This document shows, one piece after another, positions 1 to 13,600 of a DNA stretch of 64,000 bases; position 1 is the stretch's first letter, and every line of letters begins with the position of its first letter. The notes under the pieces are model-generated. The model ran no database searches. It saw only the letters and a list, made by a program, of their open reading frames with translations, and had not been told where the DNA came from. The translations under genes and the position numbers were made by a program. The stretch spans positions 24,935,119-24,999,118 of the forward strand of contig JARWKL010000008.1 of NCBI GenBank assembly GCA_029961685.1, in the 5' to 3' direction. This DNA is from Aristolochia californica. Its lineage: Eukaryota > Streptophyta > Magnoliopsida > Piperales > Aristolochiaceae.

Positions 1-2337
1 ATTTTTCTCGTAAACATAAAAGATAGAAGGCAAATAAATCAAAACAAAAAGAAAATTTTAGAGTTCATGTATAGAAAAAAATTTGATAATTATAATAAAT
101 GTAAGTTAATAAAATTATTTCTTGCACTAAAAATGAACTCCAAAGTTTTCTTCTCCATGTTTTGGAAATTCCACTCGTTCAACCCCTAATTGCGTGGTGA
201 AATTTTATAGGAAAGAGACTTCTAACTGATCCTAACATGTTTAAAGTGTGGTAGATATGCATGCCAGAAACATGTTGAGGATGCAAGTGACCTAATGATC
301 CAAAAATTTGAAGGAGTAGAGAAAATTAAATTTTGAAGTTAACGTGTGGTTGGATATTTACCAGAGCCAAACAACCCACTCTTTGCCTATCCTAAAAAAT
401 CACAGATACTTTTTTGAATTATCTCTCTCAGCATTTGTGCATTTCCATTTTGGATGTTAAAATTTTTTTTTAGATCCAAACTTGAGTTTTCACTCTCCCA
501 TTTTTCTCGTAAACAAAAATGATATAAGGCTAATAGATCACAACAAAATGAAAATTTTAGAGTTTATGTATGCAAAAAAAATAAAAATTAAAACTATAAT
601 AAATCTAAGTGAAGAAAATTATTTCACGCACTAAAAATGAACTCCAAAGTTTTGTTATCCATGTTTGGGAAATTCCATTAGTACAACCCCAAATAGCTTT
701 GTGGAATTTTATAGGAAAGAGACATCTAACTGGTCCTAGCATGTTTTAAATGTGGTGGATATGCTTGCCATAAACATGTTCAGATTGAAGGTGACCTAAT
801 AATCAAAAATATTCAAGGAGTAGGGAAAATTAAATTCTAAAGTTAACGTGTGGTTTGATATTTATTAGAGCCAAACAACCCACTCTTTGCCGATCCTTAA
901 AAGTCACAGATACTTTTTGGAATTATCTCTCTCACTAGTTGACCATTTCCATTTTGGAAGTTCAATTTTTTTTCATATCCAAACTTGAGTTTTCACTCTC
1001 CCATTTTTCTCGTAAACAAAAAAGATAGAAGGCAAATAAATCGAAACAAAAAGACAATTTTAGAGTTCATGTATGGAAAAAAATTTGAAAACTATAATAA
1101 ATGTAAGTGAATAAAATTATTTCATGCACTAAAAATGAACTTCAATGTTTTCTTCTCCATGTTTGGGAAATTCCACTCGTTCATCCCCTAATAGCTTGGC
1201 TGAATTTTATAGGAAATAGACTTCTTACTATTCCTAACATGTTTTAAATGTGGTGGATATTCATGCCAGAAACATGTTGAGGATGCAAGTGAGCTAATGA
1301 TCCAAAAATTTCAAGCAGTAGAAAATATTAAATTCTCAAGTTAATGTGTGGTTGGATATTTACTAGAGCCAGACGACCCTCTCTTTGCCTATCCAAAAAA
1401 ATCACATATACTTTTTTGAATTATCTCTCTCAGCATTTGTGCATTTCCATTTTGGATGTTCAAATTTTTTTTCAGATCCAAACATGAGTTTTCACTCTTC
1501 CATTTTTCTCATAAACCAAAAAGATATAAGGCAAATTGATCTCAACAAAATGAAAATTTTAGAGTTTATGAATGCAAAAAAATTTGAAAACTATAATAAA
1601 TGTAAGTGAAGAAAATTATTTCATTCACTAAAACTGAACTCCAAAGTTTTGTTATCCATGTTTGGGAAATTCCACTACTCCAACCCCTAATAGCTTGGTG
1701 GAATTTTACAGGAAAGAGACTTCTAACTGATCCTAACATGTTTTAAATGTGGTGGATATACATGCCAAAAACATGTTGAGGATACAAGTAACCTAATGAT
1801 CCAAAAATTTGAAGGAGTAGAGAAAATTAAATTCTTAAGTTAACGTGTGGTTGGATATTTAACAAAGCCAAACAACCCACTCTTTGCCGATCCTTAAAAT
1901 TCACAGATACTTTTTGGAATTATCTCACTCAGCATTTATGAATTTCCATTTTGGATGTTCAATTTCTTTTTCAGATCCAAACTTGAGTTTTCACTCTCCC
2001 TTTTTCTGGGTAAACGAAAAAGTTATAAGGGAAATAAATCCCAACAAAATAAAAATTTAAGAGTTTATGAATGAAAAAAAATTTGAAACCATTAATAAAA
2101 GTGAGTGCAGAAATTTATTTCACGCACTCAAAATGAAATCCAAAGTTTTGTGATCCATGTTTGGGAAATTCCACTAGTCCAACCCCTAATAGCTTGGTGG
2201 AATTTTATAGGAAAGAGACTTCTAACTGATCCTAACATGTTTAAAATGTGGTGGATATGCATGCTAGAAACATGTTGAGGAGGCAGGTGACCTAATGATC
2301 CAAAAATTTCAAGGAGTAGAGAAAATTAACTTCTGAA

Positions 2338-3139
2338 GTTAACGTGTAGTTGGATATTTACCAAAGCCTAACAACCCACTCTTTTCACAGATACTTTTTG
2401 GAATTATCTTTCTCAGCATTTGTGCATTTCCATTTTGGATGTTAAAATTTTTTTTCCGATCCAAACTTGAGTTTTCACTCTCCCATTTTTCTCGGAAACA
2501 AAAAAGATATAAGGCTAATAGATCACAACAAAATGAAAATTTTAGAGTTTATGTATGCAAAAAAAAAATAACTATACTAAATCTATGTGAAGAAAATTAT
2601 TTCACGCACTAAAAATGAACTCCAAAGTTTTGTTATCCATGTTTGGGAAATTCCATTAGTAGAACCCCAAATAGCTTTGTGGAATTTTATAGGAAAGTCA
2701 CAGATCCTTTTTGGAATTATCTCTCTCAGCAGTTGAGCATTTCCATTTTTGAAGTTCAAATTTTTTTCATTTCCAAACTTGAGTTTTGAGTTTTCACTCT
2801 CCCATTTTTCTCGTAAACAAAAAAAGATATATGGCAAATAGATCACAAGAAAATGAAAATTTTAGAGATTATGTAGATGAAAACAATTGAAAACTATGAT
2901 AAATGTCAGTGAAGAAAATTATTTCAGGCATAAAAATGAACTCAAAAGTTTTGTTTTCTTTGTATGGGAAACTCCACTAGTACATCCCCTAATAGCTTGG
3001 TGGAATTTTAAAGGAAAGTGACTTCTAACTGATCCTAACATGTTTTAAATGTGGTGGATATGCATGCCAGAAACATGTTGAGGATGCAAGTGACCTAATG
3101 ATCCAAAAATTTCAAGGAGTAGAACAAATTAAATTCTCA
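2338..3139. repeat. Out-of-register T4/T7 junction unit
   Basis: The interval between phase marks is 802 bp instead of 498 or 996. The sequence follows T4 up to GGAATTTTATAGGAAAG and then continues as T7 from AAAGTCACAGATCC. The four bases AAAG (2694-2697) are common to both parents. In block B the same two points lie at 12481 and 13662, so about 1,181 bp is missing; this is 2.37 units, so the join is not in phase. A separate loss of about 20 bp is seen near 2383, where CACTCTTTTCACAG replaces the longer usual text. Confidence 0.8.
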
Positions 3140-5629
3140 AGATAACATGTGGTTGGATATTTACCAGAGCCAAACGACTCACTCTTTACCCATCCTTAAA
3201 TATCACAGAAAATTTTTTAAATTATCTCTCTCTCCATTTGTGCATTTCCATTGTGGATGTTCAAATTTTTTTTCAGATCCAAACTTGAGTTTTAGCACTC
3301 CCATTTTTCTCATAAACAAAAAATATTTAAGGCAAATAGATCACAACAAAATGAAAATTTCAGATTTTAAGTATGCAAAAAAATTTGAAAACGACAAAAA
3401 ATGTAAGTGAAGAAAATTATTTCAGCCCTAAAAATGAACTCCAAAGTTTTGTTGTCAATGTTTGGGAAATGCCACTAGTACAAGCCCTAAGAGCTTGGTG
3501 GAATTTTATATGAAAGAGACTTCTCACTGATCCAAACATGTTTTAAATGTGCTAGATATGCAGGCCAAAGACATGTTCAGGATGCAAGTGACCTAATGAT
3601 CCAAAACATTCGATTAGAGAAAATCAAATTCTTAAGTTAACGAGTGGTTGGATATTTACCATAGCCAAATAACCTTCTCTTTGCCTATACTTAAAAATCA
3701 CAGATGCTTTATTGAAGTATCTCTCACAACATTTGTGCATTTCCATTTTGGATGTTCAGTTTTTTTTCAGATCAAAACTTGAGTTTTTACTCTCCCATTT
3801 TTCTCGTAAACAAAAAAGATATTCGTCAAATAGATCACATCAAAATGTAAATTTTAGAGTTCATGTATGCAAACAAATTTGAAAACTATAATAAATGTAA
3901 GTGAAGAAAATTATTTTGCGCACTAAAAATGAACTCCAAAGTTTTGTTATCCATGTTTGGGAAATTCCTCTAATACAAACCCGTAATAGCTTGGAGGAAT
4001 TTTATGGGAAAAAGACTTCTAAGTAATCATAACATGTTTTAAATGTGGTAGATATGCATGCCAGAAACATGTTGAGGATGCAAGTGACCTAATGATCCAA
4101 AAATTTCAAGGAGTAGAAAAAATTAAATTCTCCAGTTAATGTGAGGTTGGATATTTACCAGAGCCCAACAAACCACTCTTTGCCCATCCTTAAAAACCAC
4201 AGATACTTTTTGGAATAATCTCTCTCAGCATTTTACCATTTCCATTTTAGATGTTCAAATTTTTTTTCAGATCGAAACTTGAGTTTTCTCTCTCCCATTT
4301 TTCTCGTAAACAAAAAAGATATAAGGCAAATAGATCGCATCAAAATGAAAATTTTAGAGTTCATGTATGCAAAAAAACTTGAAAACTATAATAAATGTAA
4401 GTGAAGAAAATTATTTCACGCACTAAAAGTGAACTCTAAAGTTTTGTTATCCATGTTTGGGAAATTCCACTAGTACAACCCCTAATAGCTTGGTGGAATT
4501 TTATAGGAAAGAGACTTCTAACTGATCCTAACATGTTTCAAATGTGGTGGATATGCATGCACGAAACATGTTGAGGATGCAAGTGACCTAATGATCCAAA
4601 AATTTCAAGGAGTAGAAAAAATTAAATTCTCATGTTAAAGTGTGGTTGGATATTTACCAGAGTCAAACAACCCACTCTTTGCATATCCTTAAAAATCACA
4701 GATACTTTTTGTAATTATCTCTCTCAGTATTTGGGCATTTCATTTTTTGGATGTTAAAATTTTTTATACTTCCAAACTTGAGTTTTCTCTCTCCCATTTT
4801 TTCGTAAATAAAAAGGATTTAATGCAAATAGATCTCAACAAAATGAAAATTTTGGAGTTCATGTATGGAAAAAAATTTGAAAACTATAATAAATGTAAGT
4901 GAAGAAAATTATTTCATGCTCTAAAAATGAACTCAAAAGTTTTGTAATCCATGTATGGGAAATTCTACTAGTACAACCCCTAATAGCTTCGATGAATTTT
5001 ATAGGAAAGAGACTTTTAACTTATCCTAAATGGTTTTAAATGTAGTGGATAAGCATGCCAGAAACATGTTGAGGATGCAAGTGACCTAATGATCCAAAAA
5101 TTTCTAGGATTAGAAAAAATTAATTTCACCAGTTAATGTGAGGTTGGATATTTACCAGAGCCAAACAACCCACTCTTTGCCTATCCTTAAAAATCACAGA
5201 TACTTTTTGAAATTATCTATTTCTTCATTTGTGCATTTCCATTTTGGAAGTTGAATTTTTTTTTCAGATACAAACTTGAGTTTTCACTCTCCCATTTTTC
5301 TCGTAAACAAAAAAGATATAAGGCAAATAGATCGCAACAAAATGAAAATTTTCGAGTTCATGTATTGTGAAAACATTGAAAACTATAATAAATATAAGTG
5401 AAGAAAATTATTTCATGCACTAAAAATTAACTCATAAGTTTTGTTCTCCATGTTTGGGAATTCCACTAGTACAACCCCTAATAGCTTGGTGGAATTTTAT
5501 AGGACAGAGACTTCTAACTGATCCTAACATGTTTTAAATGAGGTGGATATGCATGCCAGAAACATGTTGAGGATGCAAGTGACCTAATGATCCAAAAATT
5601 TCATGGAGTAGAAAAAAGTAAATTCTCAA

Positions 5630-8117
5630 GTTAACCTGTGGTGCAATATTTGCTAGAACCAAACAACTCTTTGCCTTTCCTTAAAAATCACTGATACTTT
5701 TTGAAATTATCTATCTCAGCATTTGTACATTTCCATTTTGGATGTTGAAATTTTTTTTCAGATCCAAAGTTGAGTATTCACTCTCCTATTTTTCTCGTAA
5801 CCAAAAAAGATATAAGGCAAATAGATCGCAACAAAATGAAAATTTTAGAGTTCATGTATTGAAAAAAATTTGAAAACTTAAATAAATGTACGTGAAGAAA
5901 ATTATTTCATGCACTAAAAATGAACTCCAAAATTTTGTTCTTCTTGTTTGGGAAATTCCACTAGTACAACCCCTAATAGCTTGGTGAAATTTTATAGGAA
6001 AGAGACTTCTAACTGATCCTAAGATGTTTTAAATGTGGTGGATATGCATGCCAGAAACATGTTGAGGATGCAAGTGACCTAATGATCCAAAATTTTAAAG
6101 GAGTAGGAAAAAGTAAATTCTCAAGTTAACGTGTGGTAGGATATTTACCGGACCCAAACAACCCACTCTTTCCTTATCCTTAAAAATCACAGATACTTTT
6201 TGGAATTATCTCTCTCAACATTTGTGCATTTCCATTTTAGATGTTCAAAATTTTTTTTTTGATCCAAACTTGAGTTTTCACATTCCCATTTTTCTCGTAA
6301 ACAAAAAAGATATAAGGCAAATAGATCGCAACAAAATGAAAATTTTAGAGTTCATGTATGCAAAAAAATTTGAAAACCATAATAAATGTAAGTGAAGAAA
6401 ATTATTTCACACACTAAAAATAAACTCTAAAGTTTTGTTATCCATGTTTGGGAAATTCCACTAGTACAACCTCTAATAGCTTGGTGGAATTTTATAGGAA
6501 AGAGACTTCTAACTGATCTGAACATGTTTTAAATGTGGTGGACATGCATGCCAGAAACATGTTGAGGATGCAAGTAACCTAATGATCAAAAAATTTCAAG
6601 GAGTAGAAAAAATTAAATTCTCATGTTAATGTGTTGTTGGATATTTACTAGAGCCAAACAACCCACTCTTTCCCTACCCTTAAAAAACACAGATACTTTT
6701 TGGAATTATCTCTCTCAGCATTTGTGCATTTCATTTTTAAGATTTTCAATTTTTTTTCACTTCCAAACTTGAGTTTTTTCTCTCCCATTTTTTTCATAAA
6801 CAAAAAAGATATAATGCAAATAGATGTATACAAAATGAAAATTTTGGAGTTCATGAATGGAAAAAAATTTGAAAACTATCATAAATGTAAGTAAAGAAAA
6901 TTTTTTCATGCTCTAAAAATGACTCCCAAGTTTTGTTATCCATGTATGGGAAATTCCATTAGTACAACCCCAAATAGCTTGGTTGAATTATTTAGGAATG
7001 AGACTTCTAACTGATCCTAACACGTTTTAAATGGGGTGGATATGCATGCCAGAAACATGTTGGGGATGCAAGTAACCTAATGATCCAAAAATTTCAAGGT
7101 GTATAAAAAACTTAATTCTCCAGTTAATGTGAGGTTGGATAATTCCAGAGCCAAAAAACCCACTCTTTGCCTATCCTTAAAAATCACTGATACTTTTTGA
7201 AATTATCTCTCACTGCATTTGTGCATTTCCATTTTGGATGTTCAAATTTTTTTTCAGATATAAACTTGAAATTTCACTCTCCTATTTTCCACGTAAACAA
7301 AAAAGATATGAGGCAAATAGATTGTAATAAAATGAAAATTTTAGAGTTCATGTATTGAAAAAAATTTGAAAACTATAATAAAAATAAGTGAAGAAAATTA
7401 TTTCATGCACCAAAAATGAACTCATTAGTTTTGTTCTCCATGTTTGGGAATTCCACTAGTACAACCCCTAATAGCTTGGTGGAATTTTATAGGAAAGAGA
7501 CTTCTAACTCATCCTAACATGTTTTAAATGAGGTGGATATTCATGCCAGAAACATGTTGAGGATGCAAGTGACCTAATGAACCAAAAAATTTAAAGGAGA
7601 AGAAAAAAGTAAATTCTCAAGTTATCATGTGGTTGGATATTTACTAGAGCCAAAAACCCACTCTTTGCCTTTCCTTAAAAATCAGCGATACTTTTTGGAA
7701 TTATCTCTCTCAGAATTTGTTCATTTCCATTTTGGATGTTGAAGTTTTTTTTCAGATCCAAAGTAGAGTTTTCACTCTCCCATTTTTCTCGTAAGCAAAA
7801 AAGATATAAGGCAAATAGATCGCAACAAAATGAAAATTTTCGAGTTCATGTATTGTGAAAACATTGAAAACTATAATAAATATAAGTGAAGAAAATTATT
7901 TCATGCACTGAAAATTAACTCATAAGTTTTGTTCTCCATGTTTGGGAATTCCACTAGTACAACCCCTAATAGCTTGGTGGAATTTTATAGGACAGAGACT
8001 TCTAACTGATCCTAAAATGTTTTAAATGAGGTGGATATGCATGCCAGAAACATGTTAAGGATGCAAGTGACCTAATGATACAAAAATTTCATGGAGTAGA
8101 AAAAAGTAAATTATCAA
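5630..8117. repeat. Five-unit tandem duplication, copy 1 (2,488 bp)
   Basis: Units T14, T15, T16, T17, T18 (5630, 6125, 6625, 7123, 7621) are repeated immediately as 8118, 8613, 9114, 9614, 10113. The spacing between matching marks is 2488, 2488, 2489, 2491 and 2492 bp. Unit 7621 begins as T18 (GTTATCATG, GCCAAAAACCC) but its tail is T13-like (TTTTCGAGTTCATGTATTG at about 7838), exactly what one in-register unequal exchange between T18 and T13 would leave. This is a local event of block A; blocks B and C carry the series once. Confidence 0.8.
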
Positions 8118-10614
8118 GTTAACCTGTGGTGCGATATTTGCGAGAACCAAACAACTCTTTGCCTTTCCTTAAAAATCACTGATACTTTTTGAAATTATCT
8201 ATCTCAGCATTTGTACATTTCCATTTTGGATGTTGAAATTTTTTTTCAGATCCAAAGTTGAGTTTTCACTCTCCCATTTTTCTCGTAAGCAAAAAAGATA
8301 TAAGGCAAATAGATCGCAACAAAATGAAAATTTTAGAGTTCATGTATTGAAAAAAATTTGAAAACTTAAATAAATGTAAGTGAAGAAAATTATTTCATGC
8401 ACTAAAAATGAACTCCAAAATTTTGTTCTTCTTGTTTGGGAAATTCCACTAGTACAACCCCTAATAGCTTCGTGGAATTTTATAGGAAAGAGACTTCTAA
8501 CTGATCCTAAGATGTTTTAAATGTGGTGGATATGCATGCCAGAAACATGTTGAGGATGTAAGTGACCTAATGATCGAAAATTTTAAAGGAGTTGGAAAAA
8601 GTAAATTCTCAAGTTAACGTGTGGTAGGATATTTACCGGAGCCAAACAACCCACTCTTTGCTTATCCCTAAAAATCACTGATACTTTTTGGAATTATCTC
8701 TCTCAACATTTGGGCATTTCCATTTTAGATGTTCAAAATTTTTTTTTCTGATCCAAACTTGAGTTTTCACATTCCCATTTTTGTCGTAAACAAAAAAGAT
8801 ATAAGGCAAATAGATCACAACAAAATGAAAATTTTAGAGTTCATGTATGCAAAAAAATTTGAAAATCATAATAAATGTAAGTGAAGAAAATTATTTCACA
8901 CACGAAAAATGAACTCTAAAGTTTTGTTATCCATGTTTGGGAAATTCCACTAGTAGAACCTCTAATAGCTTGGTGGAATTTTATAGGAAAGAGACTTCTA
9001 ACTAATCTGAACATGTTTTAAATGTGGTGGATATGCATGCCAGAAACATGTTGAGGATGCAAGTGACCTAATGATCAAAAAATTTCAAGGAGTAGAAAAA
9101 ATTAAATTCTCATGTTAATGTGTGGTTGGATATTTACCAGAGCCAAACAACCCACTCTTTCCCTATCCTTAAAAATCACCGATACTTTTTGGAATTATCT
9201 CTCTCAGCATTTGTGCATTTCATTTTTAAGATTTTCAATTTTTTTTTCACTTCCAAACTTGAGTTTTTTCTCCCCCATTTTTTTCATAAACAAAAAAGAT
9301 ATAATGCAAATAGATCTATACAAAATGAAAATTTTGGAGTTCATATATGGAAAAAAATTAGAAAAATATAATAAATGTAAGTAAAGAAATTTTTTTCAAG
9401 CTCTAAAAATGACCTCCCAAGTTTTGTTATCCATATATGGGAAATTCCATTAGTACAACCCCAAATAGCTTGGTTGAATTATATAGGAATGAGACTTCTA
9501 ACTGATCCTAACACGTTTTAAATGGGGTGGATATGCATGCCAGAAACATGTTGGGCATGCAAGTGACCTAATGATCCAAAAATTTCAAGGTGTATAAAAA
9601 ATTAAATTCTCCAGTTAATGTGAGGTTGGATAATTACCAGAGCCAAACAACCCACTCTTTGCCTATCCTTAAAAATCACAGATAATTTTTGAAATTATCT
9701 CTCTCTGCATTTGTGCATTTCCCTTTTGGATGTTCAAATTTTTTTTCAGATATAAACTTGAGTTTTCACTCTCCCATTTTTCTCGTAAACAAAAAAGATA
9801 TGAGGCAAATAGATTGCAACAAAAGGAAAATTTTAGAGTTCATGTATTGAAAAAAATTTGAAACCTATAATAAAAATAAGTGAAGAAAATTATTTCATGC
9901 ACCAAAAATGAACTCATAAGTTTTGTTCTCCATGTTTGGGAATTCCACTAGTACAATCCCTAATAGCTTGGTGGAATTTTATAGGAAAGAGACTTCTAAC
10001 TCATCCTAAAATGTTTTAAATGAGGTGGATATTCATGCTAGAAACATGTTGAGGATGCAAGTGACCTAATGAACCAAAAAATTTGAAGGAGAAGAAAAAA
10101 GTAAATTCTCAAGTTATCATGTGGTTGGATATTTACTAGAGCCAAAAACCCACTCTTTGTCTTTCCTTAAAAATCACCGATACTTTTTGGAATTATCTCT
10201 CTCAGCATTTGTGCATTTCCATTTTGGATGTTGAAGTTTTTTTTCAGATCCAAAGTAGAGTTTTCACTCTCCCATTTTTCTAGTAAGCAAAAAAGATATA
10301 AGGCAAATAGATCGCAACAAAATGAAAATTTTAGAGTTCATATATTGAGATTTTTTTGTAAACTATAATAAATGTAAGTGAAGAAAATTATTTCATGCAC
10401 AAAAAAAAAATGAACTCATAATTTTTGTTCTCCATTTATGGGAAATTCCGCTAGTACAACCCCTATTAGCTTGGTGTAATTTTATAGGAAAGATACTTCT
10501 AATTGATCCTAACATGTTTTAACTGTGGTGGATCTGCATGCCAGAGACATGTTGAGAATGCAAGTGACCTAATGATCCAAAAATTTCAAGCAGTAGAAAA
10601 TATTAAATTCTCAA
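8118..10614. repeat. Five-unit tandem duplication, copy 2
   Basis: Second copy of the T14-T18 series. Its last unit (10113) starts as T18 but ends with the T24-type tail (GTTCATATATTG at about 10337 and the GTGTAATTTTATAGG variant at about 10474). It therefore joins directly to T1 at 10615 while skipping T19-T23. That places an in-register deletion of roughly six unit lengths at about 10,300-10,350. Confidence 0.75.
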
Positions 10615-13600
10615 GTTAATGTGTGGTTGGATATTTACTAGAGCCAGACAACCCTCTCTTTGCTTATCCTAAAAAGTCACAGATACTTTTTTGAATTATC
10701 TCTCTCAGCATTTGTGCATTTCCATTTTGGATGTTCAAATTATTTTTCAGATCCAAACATGAGTTTTCACTCTTCCATTTTTCTCATAAACCAAAAAGAT
10801 ATAAGGCAAATTGATCTCAACAAAATGAAAATTTTAGAGTTTATGAATGCAAAAAAATTTGAAAACTATAATAAATGTAAGTAAAGAAAATTATTTCATT
10901 CACTAAAACTGAACTCCAAAGTTTTGTTATCCATGTTTGGGAAATTCCACTACTCCAACCCCTAATAGCTTGGTGGAATTTTACAGGAAAGAGACTTCTA
11001 ACTGATCCTAACATGTTTTAAATGTGGTGGATATGCAAGCCAGAAACATGTTGAGGATGCAAGTAACCTAATGATCCAAAAATTTCAAGGAGTAGAGAAA
11101 ATTAAATTCTTAAGTTAACATGTGGTTGGATATTTAACAGAGCCAAACAACCCACTCTTTGCCGATCCTTAAAAGTCACAGATGCTTTTTGGAATTATCT
11201 CTCTCAGCAGTTGAGCATTTCCATTTTGGAAGTTCAAATTTTTTTTCATATCCTAACTTGAGTTTTGAGTTTTCACTCTCTCATTTTTCTCGTAAACAAA
11301 AAAGATATATGGCAAATAAAACACAAGAAAATGAAAATTTTAGAGATTATCTATATGAAAACAATTGAAAACTATAATAAATGTCAGTGAAGAAAATTAT
11401 TACAGGCACTAAAAATGAACTCCAAAGTTTTGTTCGCTTCCACTAGTACATCCCCTAATAGCTTGGTGGAATTTTAATGGAAAGAGACTTCTAACTGATC
11501 CTAACATGTTTTAAATGTGGTGGATATGCATGCCAGAAACATGTCGAGGATGCAAGTGACCTAATGATCCAAAAATTTCGAGTAGAAAAAATTAAATGCT
11601 CAAGATAACTTGTGGTTGGATATTTACCAGAGCCAAACAACCCACTCTTTGCGTATCCTTAAAAATCACAGATACTTTTTGGAATTATCTCACTCAGCAT
11701 TTATGATTTTCCATTTTGGATGTTCAATTTTTTTTTCAGATACAAACTTGAGTTTTCACTCACCCTTTTTCCTGGTAAATGAAAACGTTATATGGGAAAT
11801 AAATCACAACAAAATGAAAATTTTAGAGTTTATGAATGAAAGAAAATTTGAAACCATTAATAAAAGTGAGTGGAGAAATTTATTTCATGCACTCAAAATG
11901 AAATCCAAAGTTTTGTGATCCATGTTTGGGAAATTCCACTAGTCCAACCCCTAATAGCTTGGTGGAATTTTATAGGAAAGAGACTTCTAACTGATCCTAA
12001 CATATTTAAAATGTGGTGGATATGCATGCTAGAAACATGTTGAGGAGGCAAGTGACCTAATGATCCAAAAATTTCAAGGTGTAGAGAAAATTAAATTCTG
12101 AACTTAACGTGTGGTTGGATATTTACCAGAGCCTAACAACCCACTCTTTGCCTATCCTAAAAAATCACAGATACTTTTTGGAATTATCTTTCTCAGCATT
12201 TGTGCATTTCCATTTTGGATGTTAAAATTTTTTTTCAGATCCAAACTTGAGTTTTCACTCTCCCATATTTCTCAGAAACAAAAAAGATATAAGGCTAATA
12301 GATCCTAACAAAATGAAAATTTTAGAGTTTAAGTATGCAAAAAAAAAAAAAATTAAAACTATACTAAATCTAAGTGAAGAAAATTATTTCACGCACTAAA
12401 AATGAACTCCAAACTTTTGTTATCCATGTTTGGGAAATTCCATTAGTACAACCCCAAATAGCTTTGTGGAATTTTATAGGAAAGAGACATCTAACTGATC
12501 CTAGCATGTTTTAAATGTGGCGGATATGCTTGCCATAAACATGTTCAGGATGCAGGTGACCTAATAATCCAAAAAATTCAAGGAGTAGGGAAAATTAAAT
12601 TCTAAAGTTAACGTGTGGTTGGATATTTAATAGAGCCACACAACCCACTCTTTGCCGATCCTTAAAAGTCAGAGATACTTTTTGGAATTATCTCTCTCAG
12701 CAGTTGACCATTTCCATTTTGGAAGTTCTATTTTTTTTTCATATCCAAACTTGAGTTTTCACTCTCCCATTTTTCTCATAAAAAAAAAGATAGAAGGCAA
12801 ATAAATTGAAACAAAAAGAAAATTTTAGAGTTCATGAATAGAAAAAAATTTGACAACCATAATAAATGTAAGTGAATAAAATTATTTCATGCACTAAAAA
12901 TGAATTCCAAAGTTTTCTTCTCCATGTTTGGGAAATTCCACTCATTCAACCCCTTATAGCTTGGTGGAATTTTATAGGAAAGAGACTTCTTACTAATCCT
13001 AACATGTTTTAAATGTGGTGGATATGCATGCCAGAAACATGTTGAGGATGCAAGTGACCTAATGATCCAAAAATTTCAAGCAGTAGAAAAAATTAAATTC
13101 TCAAGTTAATGCGTGGTTGGATATTTACTAGAGCCACACAACCCTCTCTTTGCCTATCCTAAAAAATCACAGATACTTTTTTGAATTATCTCTCTCAGCA
13201 TTTGTGCATTTCCATTTTGGATGTTCAAATTTTTTTTCAGCTCCAAACTTGAGTTTTCCATCTCCCATTTTTCTCATAAACCAAAAAGATATAAGGCAAA
13301 TTGATCTCAACAAAATGAAAATTTTAGAGTTTATGAATGCAAAAAAATTTGAAATCTATAATAAATGTAAGTGAAGAAAATTATTTAATTCACTAAAACT
13401 AAACTCCAAAGTTTTGTTATCCATGTTTGGGAAATTCCACTACTCCAACCCCTAATAGCTTGGTGGAATTTTATAGGAAAGAGACTTCTAACTGATCCTA
13501 AAATGTTTAAAATGTGGTGGATATGCATGTCAGAAACATGTTGAGGATGCAAGTAACCCAATGATCCAAAAATTTCAAGGAGTAGAGAAAATTAAATTCT

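Larger units (their letters stand above)
1..10614. repeat. HOR block A: rearranged copy of the 24-type higher-order repeat
   Basis: Units were assigned to types T1-T24 (defined on 21759-33716) by shared diagnostic variants. Reading from the left: T5-like tail (1-338), T4-like (339), T5-like (842), T1/T6-like (1340), T2/T3 chimera (1839), T4 (2338) joined abruptly to T7 at 2694-2697, T8 (3140), T9 (3636), T10/T11 chimera (4135), T12 (4634), T13 (5132), T14 (5630), T15 (6125), T16 (6625), T17 (7123), T18/T13 chimera (7621), T14-T17 again (8118, 8613, 9114, 9614), and T18/T24 chimera (10113). Types T19-T23 are missing. The order is otherwise that of blocks B and C, so this is a degraded HOR copy rather than an unrelated stretch. 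Assignments were made by eye on diagnostic bases and indels. Confidence 0.75.
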
